Shown here piece by piece: positions 1 through 11,421 of a stretch of DNA of 64,000 nt. Source of the DNA: Larix kaempferi (taxonomy: Eukaryota; Streptophyta; Pinopsida; Pinales; Pinaceae); the NCBI GenBank assembly GCA_027924585.1, contig BSBM01000436.1, positions 11,299,001-11,363,000 on the forward strand, given 5' to 3'. The notes beneath the pieces are model-generated. The model ran no database searches. It was not told the origin of the DNA and saw nothing but the letters and a program-made list of their open reading frames with translations. The first letter of the stretch is position 1, and every line of letters starts with the position of its first letter. Made by a program: the position numbers and the translations under genes.

Positions 1-2
1 AC

Positions 3-1625
3 GATATCCTCGCGGTCATCCAATAATGGCCAGATGAATGGATGGTACCCATAACAAATAGGCCATCAGGAACTTCACTGCAGTTCCAGGCTACACAGGT
101 CGGCTAAGGAAGTAGAAAATATTCGATTGGAGAAAAACAGGTCGAAGTTGAAGAAAAATAGGTTGAAGTTGAAGAACAATAGATCGAATTTGAACAACAG
201 CAAGATGAACAGGAGAAACAAAATGGTGATGGAAAAGAGCCAAATATTCTTGAGGATTCAGAGCATACAGAAACAGGCAAGTCCATCAAGGAAAAAAGGA
301 AATTTGCCAAAGAAATCGATGCTGCGAAGCCTAAGAAGAAGAAACAGGAAGCAAGTAATAACACTTCGTAGTCTGCACTAACATAAGATGATATAGAGCA
401 GTTGGATATCAAAGTGTAGGAGATCACTATGGACTCCTAGCAGCAAATAGAGGACACACATGCGGATATTTACAATATTTTTGCAGAAAGGATCCCAGAC
501 CTAAAAACAATGGTGGATCAGCTGCCTAAGATCCAGACACAGAACCAGATACATGGCACCTCGACAGAGTAAACAAGGGACATAACTAAGACAAAAAGAG
601 CGAGGATGGCGTTGATCCTAGTCCAGGCCTTCACTTTTCTAGCAGATAGCTTTGTGCATAGGGTAAATGAGTTGTGATCACTGAAGATAGATATGACAAG
701 CATCCCATTTTATACATTTCATTTGATACAAAATGAGATTGACGAGGAGCAGAAATAAAGGGAGAAGGTAACATATAAAGCAAACCAAGACCTCAATAGG
801 ACTCGATCCTTGCTGCAGGAGCATCTCAAGTCAGCACAAAGAGAAAAATATGTAGCCATACAACAGTAAAGAAAGTTCAAACAAGAAGTGGAGAGTACAT
901 GTCAAAGTGCTCCATACTTTGACATGCAACCGGATGAGTCACTAGAACAAAGTATTAAAAAACTAACAACGGTGATCAAAGGATATTGGAACAAATTTAG
1001 CTTTATGGAGACTAACCATCAGGTAAAGATAACGAAGCTCGAATCAAAGTTGGTGCCAGCAACCCCGCAAGAAGAAAAGGAAAAAAGGGAAGTTGACATG
1101 AAAGCCGTAGTGATGAACATCTCTGCACTGGTTGAATATAGGTCGAAGTTGCTCACAGAAAGTGTCTAGATTTGGACATCGCTGCAGGAGGATACAAATC
1201 TACAGAATGTGCAAGAACAACTACAACAGAAAATGGATAAGCTAGAGATGGTAAAATGTTCCATCAAAACACTACCGATCTACCAGAAGCTAGAAAATAT
1301 TGGAGAAAGTAACATGATACAACTTCAGATAGCAGAGTGCAAGACGCAGGATAATACATTGATCCAGACTCTAAATCCATGGTAGGATGAGGCTCTCTAA
1401 TTGTCACAGATGATAGATGAAAAGTCGGGCATACTTCGTAGTAGTGAGAAGTTTTCCATGCAGAATTCAACAAAATCAATGAGTACAGCACTGGTGGAAG
1501 AAGTAATAAATCAAGAATAGGAAATGACCAAGGTCATAGAGAAGCTGGATGACCTGTACAAAGAATTTCTACAGAAAATCAAGTTGAATGGTAGTGACTC
1601 GGGACGAGTCACAGGTGAGTGTTAG
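3..1625 (+). pseudogene. Decayed coiled-coil ORF of a plus-strand LTR element, 5' partial
   Basis: One frame, with codons starting at multiples of 3, runs from the window edge to a TAG at 1623-1625, about 540 codons. It is broken by about 16 stops, TAG and TAA in similar numbers and one TGA. The product is rich in Glu, Lys and Gln: repeated VEVEEK and EQQQDEQEKQ near 150-215, a basic KPKKKKQ patch near 335-352, then long heptad-like stretches up to KLDDLYKEFLQKIKL near 1545-1587. No zinc knuckle, protease, RT or integrase motif is visible. It ends at the start of a putative 3' LTR, so I infer it is the internal gene of a non-autonomous LTR element whose 5' end lies outside the window. A Gag-like or structural role is only a guess. 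The shorter ORFs at 127-381 and 104-427 are other-frame shadows. Confidence 0.5.
1594..1612. repeat. Perfect 8-bp inverted repeat beside an LTR edge
   Basis: GTGACTCG, a 3-base loop GGA, then CGAGTCAC form a perfect hairpin. It lies within the last codons of the coiled-coil ORF, 7 bases before the putative LTR start. A related GAGTCAC/AGTCACAG pair follows just inside the LTR near 1629-1645. The role is unknown. Confidence 0.7.
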
Positions 1626-1884
1626 GGGAGTCACAAGTCACAGTTATATGTTTATGTTATGAATGTTGCAAAGTTAAGTATTGTTGATAAGTAGGATAAT
1701 AGATTACAATTACCACATCCGGTGCTCCTCTCTCCTGCAGAAACTTGGTTCTGCATTCCACCCATTATCACTTCGGGTTAGAGTGTGACCTTCCTTTAGG
1801 TCGTTGCCGAAAGGGCAAGTGAATAAGGGTTTTGTTGGTGAACAGTTAAAGTATTGAAACTAGGTCAGCCCTAAGTTTCCAACA
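1620..1884 (+). repeat. Putative 3' LTR of the coiled-coil element
   Basis: The segment starts TGTTAG and ends CCAACA, a near-perfect inverted terminal pair, and has no coding content. It follows directly on the plus-strand coiled-coil ORF. The partner LTR would be left of the window, so the pair and the target duplication cannot be verified. No good polypurine tract precedes it. The boundaries are inferred from the terminal motifs only. Confidence 0.4.
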
Positions 1885-2302
1885 CTAGTAGGGTGTGCAG
1901 ACCTTGTGGATGAACCACCAATGAACTATGATGGAAAATGTCCCATGGGGGTTCACCAGTGTGCATGGATTGATTATCTCTTCATCCATGAAAAATAAAT
2001 ATTCTTCTATCATGTCTTCACTAGAGGAAAAGGGATATCCGGAATTGGTCTGAAGGGGAACCAAATCGAGATGCATGATGTCTAGATACTTGGAGGTGTT
2101 GAGAAGATGGGAGATTGAGATCGCTAAGGTGTTTTGACATGTTAAGGATGTCGTGGTTGTAAGTGTGGTTGATCAGTTCATTATCCTCTTTGATTACTAT
2201 AGGTTGGGTGGACCTGCAAGGGGTAAGATTATAGACTAATAAAATATTGGTTGTGTGTATGGTGTGAAATGAGACCACTAGAGGACACTGGAATGACTAT
2301 GG
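1885..2302 (-). pseudogene. Downstream fragment of gypsy relic T1
   Basis: This stretch lies between the putative LTR and nested element L1, and is probably the continuation of the minus-strand T1 relic that resumes at 4793. Minus-strand peptides of 63 and 85 residues overlap here in different frames. Neither shows an RT, RNase H or integrase motif, so the identity rests only on position. Rearranged or non-coding retroelement sequence is equally possible. Confidence 0.25.
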
Positions 2303-2522
2303 CGTGGACGTATACATTTCACAACAATTACCCGAAGGATAAATAAGAATAATCCATATTGGAAAATATAAAATGAATAATATATGAGAGATGATTATTA
2401 CAAATGAGTGCCACCTATTATATACAACTTAGGCATTTGCTTGAAAGGTCATATATTTTCAATATTATACTTATTAATGAATATTAAATATTATTAATTG
2501 TATTTAATTTATATTCATAAAA
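2303..2522 (-). repeat. L1 3' LTR
   Basis: This matches 4572-4792 almost base for base, including the shared core caattacc and the TA-rich tail with repeated attaatg. On the minus strand it is the downstream LTR. Its outer end reads CG where the partner has TG, a likely point change. Confidence 0.8.
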
Positions 2523-2537
2523 TTGCCTCTCTCTTAG
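2523..2537 (-). other. L1 polypurine tract
   Basis: The minus strand reads AAGAGAGAGGCAA directly before the 3' LTR, as expected for plus-strand DNA priming. It overlaps the stop region of the coiled-coil ORF, whose C-terminus LRTKPF followed by AGAGAG resembles gypsy 3' ends. Confidence 0.6.
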
Positions 2538-3680
2538 AAAGGCTTTGTCCTCAAAGCCTTATAATGTTGTCGCATCATTCCTTGTGACATCATAGCTGAC
2601 AAAACATGTCGATATGAGATTCTAAGAGTAGAGAATAACTTTTGATGTGTTGATGGATCAATCCATCCCAAATTTATGTGTTGTTGACTATTGGGATTCC
2701 CTACTAATCTGTCGTCAGGAACTTTTATCACATTAGTACCATTATCTTTCAGCAATTCCCATTTTTTAGGATACCAGTTTATATGTTTAGGGTGTCGATA
2801 GGGAATTTTCACAATGTTTTTTCTTTTACAAACATCCTCTTTTGAGCATTGATCTGTGTAGGATGTTGTATTTTCATTCCTTTAGTTTTTAATGTTTCAT
2901 TCTGTATCTTTTCCAACTTGTTTTCTAATTGTATACTATCATTTTCAAACTTTTTAATCAATTCTACTTGCGATTTTCTGTCATCTTCGGAATTCTTAAG
3001 CCGCTCCTTCAGATCTTCATTATGAATTCTGATGTTGTTATTTTCTTCCTGCTTGTCTAAAATTTTTCCTTCAATTTCTTCAGTAGAGTGTTCTACCTTC
3101 TGACTATTTTTCAACTTCTTAATTTTTGTGACTAACATCTTGTTATGGTTCTTTAATCTGAAAATTTCTTTGGTGTTATTTGATAACATGCTTTTGATAG
3201 CTGTAATCTCAAATTTGTGAGTCTTTTTAGTGTCGTTCTCTTTTTGCTGGAGTTCACTAATCTATTGTTGAAGGAGGATATTCTCGACTCCTTGACTTTC
3301 TAACTTTCTATGGACTTGTGCCAATTCAACATCTTTGTCCATGATGGTCTTGTTTAGATGATTTATTTATTCTCTTAAATTGTTATTGCTTGTATATGGT
3401 GATTCTTCATCATTTTTTAACTTTCTGATTTGGTCTTCAAGATTTTGATTATGTGTTTCTAAATGTGATATTTTATCATCTTTATCTGATAAAATTTTCT
3501 TGAATTCTTTATTAGCTTTTTCTAACCCATAATTTTTATCTTTCAAGCGTTGATTCTCTCATTCTTCTAAATAAGAAAACAATTTTTGCATTGAAGATCT
3601 TTATTGGTCACTTTATATTGCTCTAATTCTTCCAATGTTGCTTGTAACTGCAACTTCATTTTTTATTTTGAATTCACCAT
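2534..3680 (-). pseudogene. L1 coiled-coil protein gene
   Basis: A single long coding stretch of about 380 codons starts with MVNSK at 3680 and ends LRTKPF at 2536. It is interrupted by a few stops and about two frame changes, near 3540 and at the 2812/2809 junction. Residues 1-300 are a continuous E/K/N/Q-rich coiled coil with phrases such as NQNLEDQIRKLKN, KTIMDKDVELAQVHRKLE and LKERLKNSEDDRKSQVELI. The last 90 residues are different: NWYPKKWELL, WIDPSTHQKLFSTLRISY and QGMMRQHYKALRTKPF. That tail resembles the 3' end of a gypsy reading frame more than a Gag. No nucleic-acid-binding motif is visible. It is the only gene between two LTRs, so a Gag-like assembly role is plausible but unproven. 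The N-terminal frame near 3540-3680 is least certain. Confidence 0.6.
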
Positions 3681-4554
3681 AATTCCTAACTTCTTCGATG
3701 ATAGCTAATTTCCTTCCACTTGATTTCCTTGATGATAACCAATCTTCAACTTCTTCGACAATAATTGCTCTTCCCTAATAATAATTATTATTATTGAAAT
3801 GTAATAATAATATTATTATTAATATTATATGTTTCTCAAATAATTGTAATTTTTTACAATTATGGAATAATATTAATTATAATACTATATTAGTATTATT
3901 ACTATACACACTGCCACCTTCGTCTCTAACTAGACACAATAGTCTTTTCCTCTGTCTGCATACAATGTAGGCTCACATAGAGAAAGTTGTGTTCAAAAGG
4001 CACTTGGATCTCCAAGTTGGTTAACCTTTTTCTTTAGATTAATTTCTTTTTGGATTGTGTGTAGATTAGGTGGTTGGGAAGAATGATTGTTACCCTCCCT
4101 ACCCAAGTTCAATTCTCACTTGACTTTTAGCTTTTATGTTATATAATAAAGAGAATTAAAGACTAAACTCAACCTAATTAAGGTATGAGTTATTACTTAG
4201 TATCCAATAACCTTTCAATAAATAAATTAATTAATTAAGGTGTGAGTTGGTTTCTTTATAAAACCAAGGGCTGGGCTGGTTTTATAAAACCACAGGCCTA
4301 AGTGGTTTTAGAAAACCAAGGGTTGGTTAAATAAAACCTATGTTATGTTTCCCCTTTTTTATGGGGTCTTTTTTTTTCTTCGTTTACTTCCTTTTTATTT
4401 TCCTTTTTACTTCTTCCTTTTGTTTTTTTTTGGGGCCAAGGGCCTGATTTTTGGACAATGTCCTAGATTTTAGGGAAACCCAAAAATGATGGCTACAAGC
4501 AAAAAAAAAGACAAAGTCTGAGAAATATGGCCAAAGGTCGGATCAGCCAACGAG
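3681..4554 (-). other. L1 leader region, no gene seen
   Basis: This is the untranslated leader between the primer site and the coiled-coil ORF. It has AT-rich blocks with repeated ATTATT/AATAAT at 3775-3905, a triplicated aaaaccaaggg/aaaccacaggcc phrase at 4258-4335, and T-rich tracts at 4362-4432. I see no ORF or RNA gene. Confidence 0.5.
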
Positions 4555-4566
4555 GCTCTGATAATA
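4555..4566 (-). other. L1 primer-binding site (initiator Met-tRNA type, 2 mismatches)
   Basis: The minus strand reads TATTATCAGAGC, against the usual plant TGGTATCAGAGC, five bases inside the 5' LTR. Its position and sequence fix the orientation of L1. Confidence 0.7.
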
Positions 4567-4571
4567 AATTA

Positions 4572-4792
4572 TGTGGACGTATTCGTTTCACAACAATTAC
4601 CCAAAGGATAAATAAGAATAATCCATATTGGAAAATATAAAATGAATAATATATGAGAGATGATTACTACAAATGATTGTTGCCTCTTATATACAACTTA
4701 GGCATTGGCTTGAAAGGTCATGTATTTTAAATATTATACCTATTAATGAATATTAATTATCATTAATTGTATTTTAATTTATATTCGCAACA
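4572..4792 (-). repeat. L1 5' LTR
   Basis: The plus strand starts TGTGGACG and ends GCAACA; it pairs with 2303-2522. It is the upstream LTR on the minus strand, next to the primer site. Confidence 0.8.
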
Positions 4793-5929
4793 AAATGGTG
4801 AGACATTAAATTGCATTAATGACATGGGGGGGTGGTGTTGGTGTGGTTCAGGACAATGGACAGACTTTGTGTTCCCCGAAGAGGAAATTGTTGGTTGGGT
4901 ATGGAGTCTACCCACCAAGGGGAGGTGTTTACCGAGGTCACTAGGGAAACTGTATTGTTGGGAGCCACTTCTAGTGATTAAGGGGGAGAGGTATCATCCA
5001 ATGGATGGGTGAGGTGAATGATGGCCGAAGCATCCCAAAATTGAGGGAGATCAATACAATAGTGTGTGTAATGCCCATACTGGAAAAACATCGCACTTCC
5101 ATGATTTGTATACACAGCCTTGGACTTAGGTGTGGGAAATGATGATGTGCCCCCTTTTACAATCGATGGATCATTGTTATACAGACTAGAGTTTTGAGCA
5201 AGTTTTGGAGATTTAGAAAGGTGGGGCACAGGTTGGTCACATGGCCTTATTTACCGCAAAGAGAACATGGAGGTGTGACTCTTTGGGTGGGAGTATTGGT
5301 CATTACTGGGGCTTTTAATATTTGTTGGTTGATGACCCTCTTTTAGGATAAGCAACTATAGACGAGTTGGGTGTAGGGTTGGGACGTAGGAGGGGGCCTT
5401 TCATATTTTCTTGCTTCATGCCGCTATTGGTAGTCTTAGTGACGACTGGATGTGGTTTAGCCATAGATGTCATAAGTTTGGCTATTGTAACGGTAGGTGT
5501 CACAGTCCTTCTAGGTGTAATAGTCGAAATGGGGACAAACTCATAATTGGCAACTAGTTTGGAAGCCATTTCTGGGTAGGGTGGTGTGAAGTACCATACT
5601 AGAATACCCAAAGTGAGTCCAGGTAGAGTTAACTGAGCCATAACCGGCGTCCCTTGTACACTTGTGGGAGGGAACAAGAATGGGATCTGGAATATTGGAG
5701 GTAGCGATGGAATCAACATTTGTTCAATGTTATGCCTCAGCGATAGTGCTAATGATGGTGTTGAGGAGGAGGAGACCCCATTTTCAATGGTGAAAATTGT
5801 GCACATTGGGCCATTGGTTGATGTGGGAATATTTGGTGGTGGCCTCGAGTACACTCTTAACAAATTGCAGTTCTTATACATACTGGGGGCAATGCCAACA
5901 TAGGTTTGATCTGTGCCAATTACATTAGG
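4793..5929 (-). pseudogene. T1 gypsy relic, region after protease
   Basis: The minus strand carries two open stretches. One, 5881-5315 (188 residues, Pro/Thr-rich), begins MYKNCNLLRVYSRPPPN. The other, 5229-4978 (83 residues), contains FFQYGHYTHYCIDLPQFWDA. They continue the frame region after the T1 protease, where gypsy elements have a proline-rich linker before RT. No RT motif is found before the L1 insertion at 4792, so RT and integrase appear to be lost. I do not recognise a function for the 83-residue piece. The plus-strand ORFs at 4767-5012 and 5664-5903 are shadows. Confidence 0.4.
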
Positions 5930-6442
5930 GAGGATATTTTCAGGATTACTAGTGGCGTTGGGATTGTATTATTTAAGTTGGTTGAGGGATATAATATTCC
6001 CATTTAAGGGAAACATCATGATACAAAATACCAAGAAGTCGACCGCCTTCATTGCGTACATGTAACTACACCCCAATAGGATGTTGTATTTGAGTTGAGA
6101 ATCGACTATCTTGATATAGATCATGAACATATTCCCCCCCATCTCTATGTGTACATTTTGGTATAATCATGTTGGTTGGGATGGTCTCCCATCATATGCA
6201 TGAAGGGAAATAGACGAGGGTACCAAATCTAGTGACCCTAATTTTTTCCAAACATTAACAGACATGATGCAAGTGGATGTGCCTTCATCAATGATACAAT
6301 GATGAATAATAATGTTTTTTATTGTGACTGGGACATGAAACGTGACTTACGAGGATAATCACAATTCACCTTTGTCAAGATCAAAGGTCATGAGGTGCAA
6401 GTCAGATGTATTGAAGGCACTGAGTGCATTGAGTAATTCCTT
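5930..6442 (-). pseudogene. T1 Ty3/gypsy aspartic protease region
   Basis: The minus strand shows DEGTSTCIMS (about 6290-6261), an altered D-x-G-x-S/T retropepsin active site with Glu before Gly, and downstream YNILLGCSYMYAM (about 6093-6055), matching the second conserved Ile-Leu-Leu-Gly block of plant gypsy proteases. Between them is VNVWKKLGSLDLVPSSISLH and the phrase AYDGRPSQP. This arrangement is typical of the Tat/Athila-like gypsy group. The preceding MSTLEVLQASPNQ is also typical of that group just before the protease. Several stops are present. The protein would have processed the Gag-Pol polyprotein; it is now inactive. Confidence 0.65.
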
Positions 6443-7105
6443 TCACTGGTTTGGGGATGCTTGTAGCACCTCTAATGTGGACATGGCTACAGGGGACTGA
6501 GTCGAATCATCCATAATATTGTAATCGTTGGTGGATTTCATATGAACACCACTCATCAATGTGGTCTGCGATGTGGGTGGAAGTATTTTGTTGAAACTAT
6601 GTGAGAATTTCAATACCAAGGTCATGACAAATCAGAAGCTAGAAGTAAGTGAGAAATGTGGTGGCCAATGTCGCAAAGGTGGAAAAAATTTCTCTTCGTA
6701 TATTTACATACCATTTGGTTGTTGCTCTAGTGAGGGTATGTTGAAAGAGTTGAAGCCTCACATAACATTGTTGGATGGATCATCCCCATGTTTCCCTTCA
6801 AACTTAGGAATTTTTTCGGGAAGTTTATATGACATAGCTAGCCATGTTAGATCATGTGAAATAGGGTCATTGACCATTTTGGACAAATCAGGGAGATTTA
6901 TACCATCCATGAAAGGTTAGGTAGGAGGAGAATCTAGAGGGGAACCTCTTCCTAGGGGAGGAGGTGTAAATGTATCTTGATTCTCTCCAAGGGGATAAAG
7001 TGAAGGTGATCCTCTTCCGATGGTGGAGGAGGTGGGAGGATTGATACTTTCTCCAATGGGAAAAAAATGCACTGAGAAAGGAGAATCCTTGCCTAAATTA
7101 TCCAA
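6443..7105 (-). pseudogene. T1 Ty3/gypsy gag fragment
   Basis: The minus strand reads a Pro/Ser-rich segment with repeated GRGSPS/LGRGSPL phrases (7105-6917). After a stop comes KLPEKIPKFEGKHGDDPSN (about 6810-6750), a recognisable start of a plant gypsy Gag capsid region. Most of the capsid core and any zinc knuckle are missing: the sequence jumps near 6720 to the pre-protease part ending STLEVLQASPNQ. This is an internal deletion in addition to stop codons. The plus-strand ORF at 6561-6920 is a shadow. Confidence 0.55.
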
Positions 7106-9600
7106 TCAATGTGGCCTGGGAGTGGCCCTAGCTAGAGTATCTTCCACGTCAACTATGGGGAGATAGTGTAAAAACACCCCTCGAGAGAGAGGAGGGGCCT
7201 TGCAGTCTTCGGGATTGCCTTAGGGGATTGTTTTGTTCCTCAATGGTGAAGGATTGTTTGTCAAATGCGAGTGATGGTGGAATTTAAACAAAATTGAACA
7301 AATGAAAAATATGGCAACCACAATAAATGCAATATGGTGCAATAAGTGAGTGACATGTGCAAAAGTCGTCTTTTAGTGCAAGAGTTCCCACATGTAGGTT
7401 ATTTTTAATTACAAGTTAGTGAAGTTGTATTTAAAGAGAAAATAAATGTAAATTCCCTAACAAGGCCTAACATCCTTCCTCTCTAATGTAACTGGGCCTC
7501 CCAAAAGTACAACTAATGGTGATAATCATATCCACACACCAATCGACTAGTGCAGGTAACAAAGAGTTAGTTCAATTGGTAATGGTGCCAATGTTCCAAT
7601 CAACAAGACTGGGAAACACCTCCCAATGGTAGTAGCTAACTTCAGGAGTCAATTGACCCACAATTTCTCCATGGCGATGTCCTAAGTTTGGCCACTAAGA
7701 TACCTTGCGTCAAGGGTGTATCAATGGTTCGGCTTGCACGGTATAGTGTTTTCTCCCTACAATGAGCTAAGTGACTTTTAGGGGAGATCAGGGTAGATAT
7801 ACCTCGTATTTCACCTCCTTGATCATGGCACACTTCTGATCTGGATTTTCCTTGAACACTTGCGTATAACAAGATTTTGAAAGTACCCTATAAGTCAACA
7901 ATGCTATGTTTCAAAATATCACTAATGAAACTAGATTGGTGGGAATTAATGGATGCCTATCCCAATCAATCATAGCTAACTAAAATGTTATTTTGTGACC
8001 TTCCATGGAATATTTTAGTTGGTTGGCATTTACAAAGTTAATTTTAAGAGGTTTGAATTTCTCTTAGGGAGCGCAAGAGAGGTATTTCACAATTCCTACC
8101 TCTTTGATTCACCAAGCTCGCAAGAAGCGTGAGTTGAAGAGCATAATTGGATTGAAAAATTATTCCGATCTCTTAGTATGTGCTAGTGGTGCAAATACAT
8201 GTGATGAAAGAAAATAAATTGTCGAAAAATTAACTAGAAGAGTATAAAGTAAATGCAAAATTACATGTACGTTTAAATCCAAAAGATGCTCAAGGTGCTT
8301 TGCAAATCAAAATGCTAACTAATAAAAATTGTGCAATGGAGGTATTTCACACTTCTCACCCTTTTTTGATTTACCAAGCTCACAAGAAGTGTGAGGTGAA
8401 GCACATAATTAGGGGTACAAGAGTCTTTAGGTCCTTTCTTCTGTGCAAAAAGTGTATTCTACACTAGCTTTGATCCTAAAAACATGTCAATTGAGCATAA
8501 ACAAGAGAGGTCTTGAATACTAGTGACAAAAATGAGGCCCATTTAAAGCCTCAAAGTTGGTTACCTAGGTAAGTTTTGAGAGATATGAACTCTTTACTCT
8601 CTAATCTTGGTCTATGTGGACTAATTACTAAAAAGTAAGTAATTATTTCAAATTAACCTAATCTGAGGAGTGTCAAATTAAGTAACAAGGTGCACAGGTC
8701 AAACTAAGGAGTGTCGCGTGGGTCATGAACTATTTACCTGTGCGGGTTCCATGACTCTTGAATTTGTTTCCACGTGAGTAGTGTGGCCGAGGAGATGGGT
8801 TCTACACTACTGTGTAAAAATTAAGTGTGGCTAACATTGATCTCCTGAAAATGATAAACAACCAAAATTAACCACTTATCATAAAACAACCTAGTTTGAA
8901 AGAAATAAACAAAAAATAATTGGAGTTAGACCTTGTAGGATGCAACAAGGCTTTACTCCTTGGAGCCCTTATGTGCTAATTGATTTTCCTCCAAATGATC
9001 CTGCAATATTGTTAGTGGAATTCACATAAAATAAATAAAATTTAAACATAATGTAACAAAAGGAAATGGGGGGAGAATCCAAAAGTCCAACACCAATCAA
9101 ATGTATGCAAAACCACTTTGTATTTCCCAATGTTAAAGTTGTACAATACCTAGGAGGTGTGGGATTCAAGGGAATCCAACAATATCCCTTAGGGAGGTCC
9201 TTCTTGTCCAAACCATATGCTAAGTGAGTGATAGAACAATGGAGAGAAACTCTTGCCCCTTGGAGGAAGGTGGAAAGCGAGCTTGGGAATGCTTACAAAG
9301 GTAGGAAGAGGTGCGCTATGAGGAAGCTCCAACACAAATCTAACAACATAACTTTTCTCTTCTTTCTCTTTACAAAATGCATGTCAATGGATTCCTTTGA
9401 TAGGCCAAGAGGTGGCCAAGAAATAACTAGATCAAAATGTGAACTCATACACTCCATGAACTAGTTCCAAGGTACACCAAGGTGGCTATTTAATGCCACC
9501 AAGTGTGTGAGGAGACAATTTTATATTGTTGGAGTTGATGGATCCTTCAATGCACCCTTGTAAGTAGGTGATGTTTCCTTTTTGACATTAGTGTGGATAT
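7106..9600. other. Probable T1 upstream/LTR-type DNA, no gene seen
   Basis: This should hold the 5' part of T1, but no LTR pair, primer site or reading frame could be defined. Short ORFs at 7642-7872, 8969-9211 and 9228-9464 lack motifs and overlap in conflicting frames. Low-complexity poly(A)/poly(T) runs are few. An internal repeat lies at 8081-8412. Confidence 0.3.
8081..8412. repeat. Direct repeat pair of about 73 bp
   Basis: The segment 8081-8153 (starting ggtatttcac, containing caccaagctc and caagaagcgtgag) recurs at 8341-8412 with several substitutions, 260 bp apart. The sequence between the copies has no gene. The repeat could be a local duplication within an old LTR. Confidence 0.7.
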
Positions 9601-11379
9601 CAAAGGAAAAGCCGCGTGAGTATCACACGAGAAATGAACTGATAACATGTGCTATAGTGTGGGTTAACAACGATTCAACTGCGCAACCTCTTTTTTTGAC
9701 TGGTCTTGAGCACTTTTGGACTCATGTTTCCTTTTGACTACAATAATCACTGAAATATTGCATATGTGTGAGATTTAGGCATTAATAGTGTCATAATATG
9801 TTTTCTTTTTTCTTTTTTTATGTTTTTTGTGGAATGATTTTAGGGATTCCATAGAGGTGTATTTGTTGGATGAGTGCTTCTACTGGGGTTTTTGCAAGCT
9901 AAATTAATAAAATTCAATTTGAATATTGCTACTTGTCACCAGGGAATTTTTCACTTTTATGTGTAGCAAGCATGTCACCAGAGGCTTGTTTCAATGCCCG
10001 TTCCACTTATCAAATGTGTATAAAGTGATGTGGTGTACAGAATAGCATTGATTCTAAGATGTTTCTACTGTCATCAAATGCTTGCAAGGTAATATGTTAT
10101 TATAGAATAATGTTTTTTGATTTGGCTATTGGGAGATAAATGAGATTTTCATTAGCATTTTTAGTCTATGACCGTAACCTCAAAGTTGTTTTCTAGATGT
10201 TGTTTAGATATTAGTCACAATTAAATAAGTACATATTATCTATTGTCTTCATCAATTGATTCTATCTGGAAATAGCCATGCGCTTATTACTAGATACTTG
10301 TCCAAGTTTTCTTCTATTTTTATCTGGTTTCCAGATAGATTGTGATTAATGGAAATAGCTTTAGGAGCATGATTGGTGACCCATTTTTAACAAAATTACA
10401 ATTTCAATTCGCATTTAAAGACCATGTCCAGTGTCAAAAAACTATGGCATCGTCAATGACATAGACTATACAAGTTCAACGCTATTATCATATTCAAAAT
10501 ACTATTAGCTATCTTGAAATTACATGTATATCTTAAATGCTAGATAAACTTTGAATAAAAAATACTATGTTTCGTAGGACATTAGCCTACCCTCGAAAAA
10601 AAATCAATTTCCTTAGTGTTCTCCAATAATGCCAGAAGAGTTACAAGCAATTGACATTAGGAAATTGAACATTCATATCTATATGTTCTATAATAGGATC
10701 TTATTCGTAGACACATGTGTAGCATAGAATAACTTGTAATAGAAACAATATTGTTCTCTTTGATCTTATGTATACAATATTTATAGGCTATACTAAAAAA
10801 CACTATAGCCATAGTGCATTTTCTATTGGTGTCAATAGCATTATTCAGCTTGAAATACATGGCTCGGTGAAATAAAATGGACAAGTCTTCATTTTCCAAT
10901 TTGCTTCAAATTTAATTCGTCTAATATTTTTAGCATTCTACATTATATGAGAAAGATTTGACTATGTTCTATCAACATGATTTACAACTTTTAACACTGT
11001 CCATAGATCAATAATTTTCCTTTCTTTCTATTTCTCCTTGCTTGATGTATTTTTTTACCAAGTCCATTTTATGTTATTTGCTATGGTCTTTTTTCTTGAA
11101 TTTTCCCAAAGATTTTATTAATAGATCAAAGTTTAATTGGCATAGTTTTTTCTTTAAGGTGAGGTTGTTACTCATTTCCTTCTTTTCTCCAAAAAAAGAA
11201 AAAAAAGAAACAGAGATGTTTGAGTATTCAAATCATCTTGGTTTTCTCGTCTCCTTTCTAAAGACTTGGATTCGATAGCATTTTTTGACAATTTGATGTT
11301 CTCATACTACAAACAAGAAAGAGAGAGGAAAAGAGTGTCCTCCATTTCTTGAGAAAAAAATAGTTTGGACAAATTGGAT
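9601..11379. other. AT-rich intergenic DNA, nothing recognised
   Basis: No convincing coding region, RNA gene or repeat pair is seen. A minus-strand ORF at 10657-10899 (80 residues) and a Phe-rich plus-strand ORF at 11042-11278 lack recognisable motifs. The right part may be the 5' side of the Helitron-like relic that follows. Confidence 0.4.
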
Positions 11380-11421
11380 TCCCCAATTCAGCTAAATGCT
11401 TTCACAATACAATGAGGCGAA

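Larger units (their letters stand above)
2303..4792 (-). mobile_element. L1: non-autonomous LTR retrotransposon with coiled-coil gene
   Basis: Two copies of a 220-bp sequence (2303-2522 and 4572-4792) flank about 2.05 kb. Reading the minus strand, a primer-binding site resembling initiator Met-tRNA lies next to the right LTR, a long coiled-coil ORF follows, and a purine-rich tract abuts the left LTR. No protease, RT or integrase is present, so it must have been mobilised in trans. It interrupts the T1 gypsy relic. Target duplications are imperfect: tatgg on the left, with aatgg one base outside the right end. Confidence 0.75.

Noticed and set aside
127-381. Plus-strand Lys/Asn/Arg-rich 84-codon ORF
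   Set aside because: Out of frame with the long decayed frame; its composition is the frame-shifted image of the VEVEE/EQQQ repeat.
104-427. Minus-strand 107-codon Ser/Cys/Phe-rich ORF
   Set aside because: Antisense shadow of the Lys/Glu-rich plus-strand frame, which continues for 1.6 kb.
9228-9464. Plus-strand 78-codon ORF
   Set aside because: No motif, no neighbour in frame, and short enough for chance.
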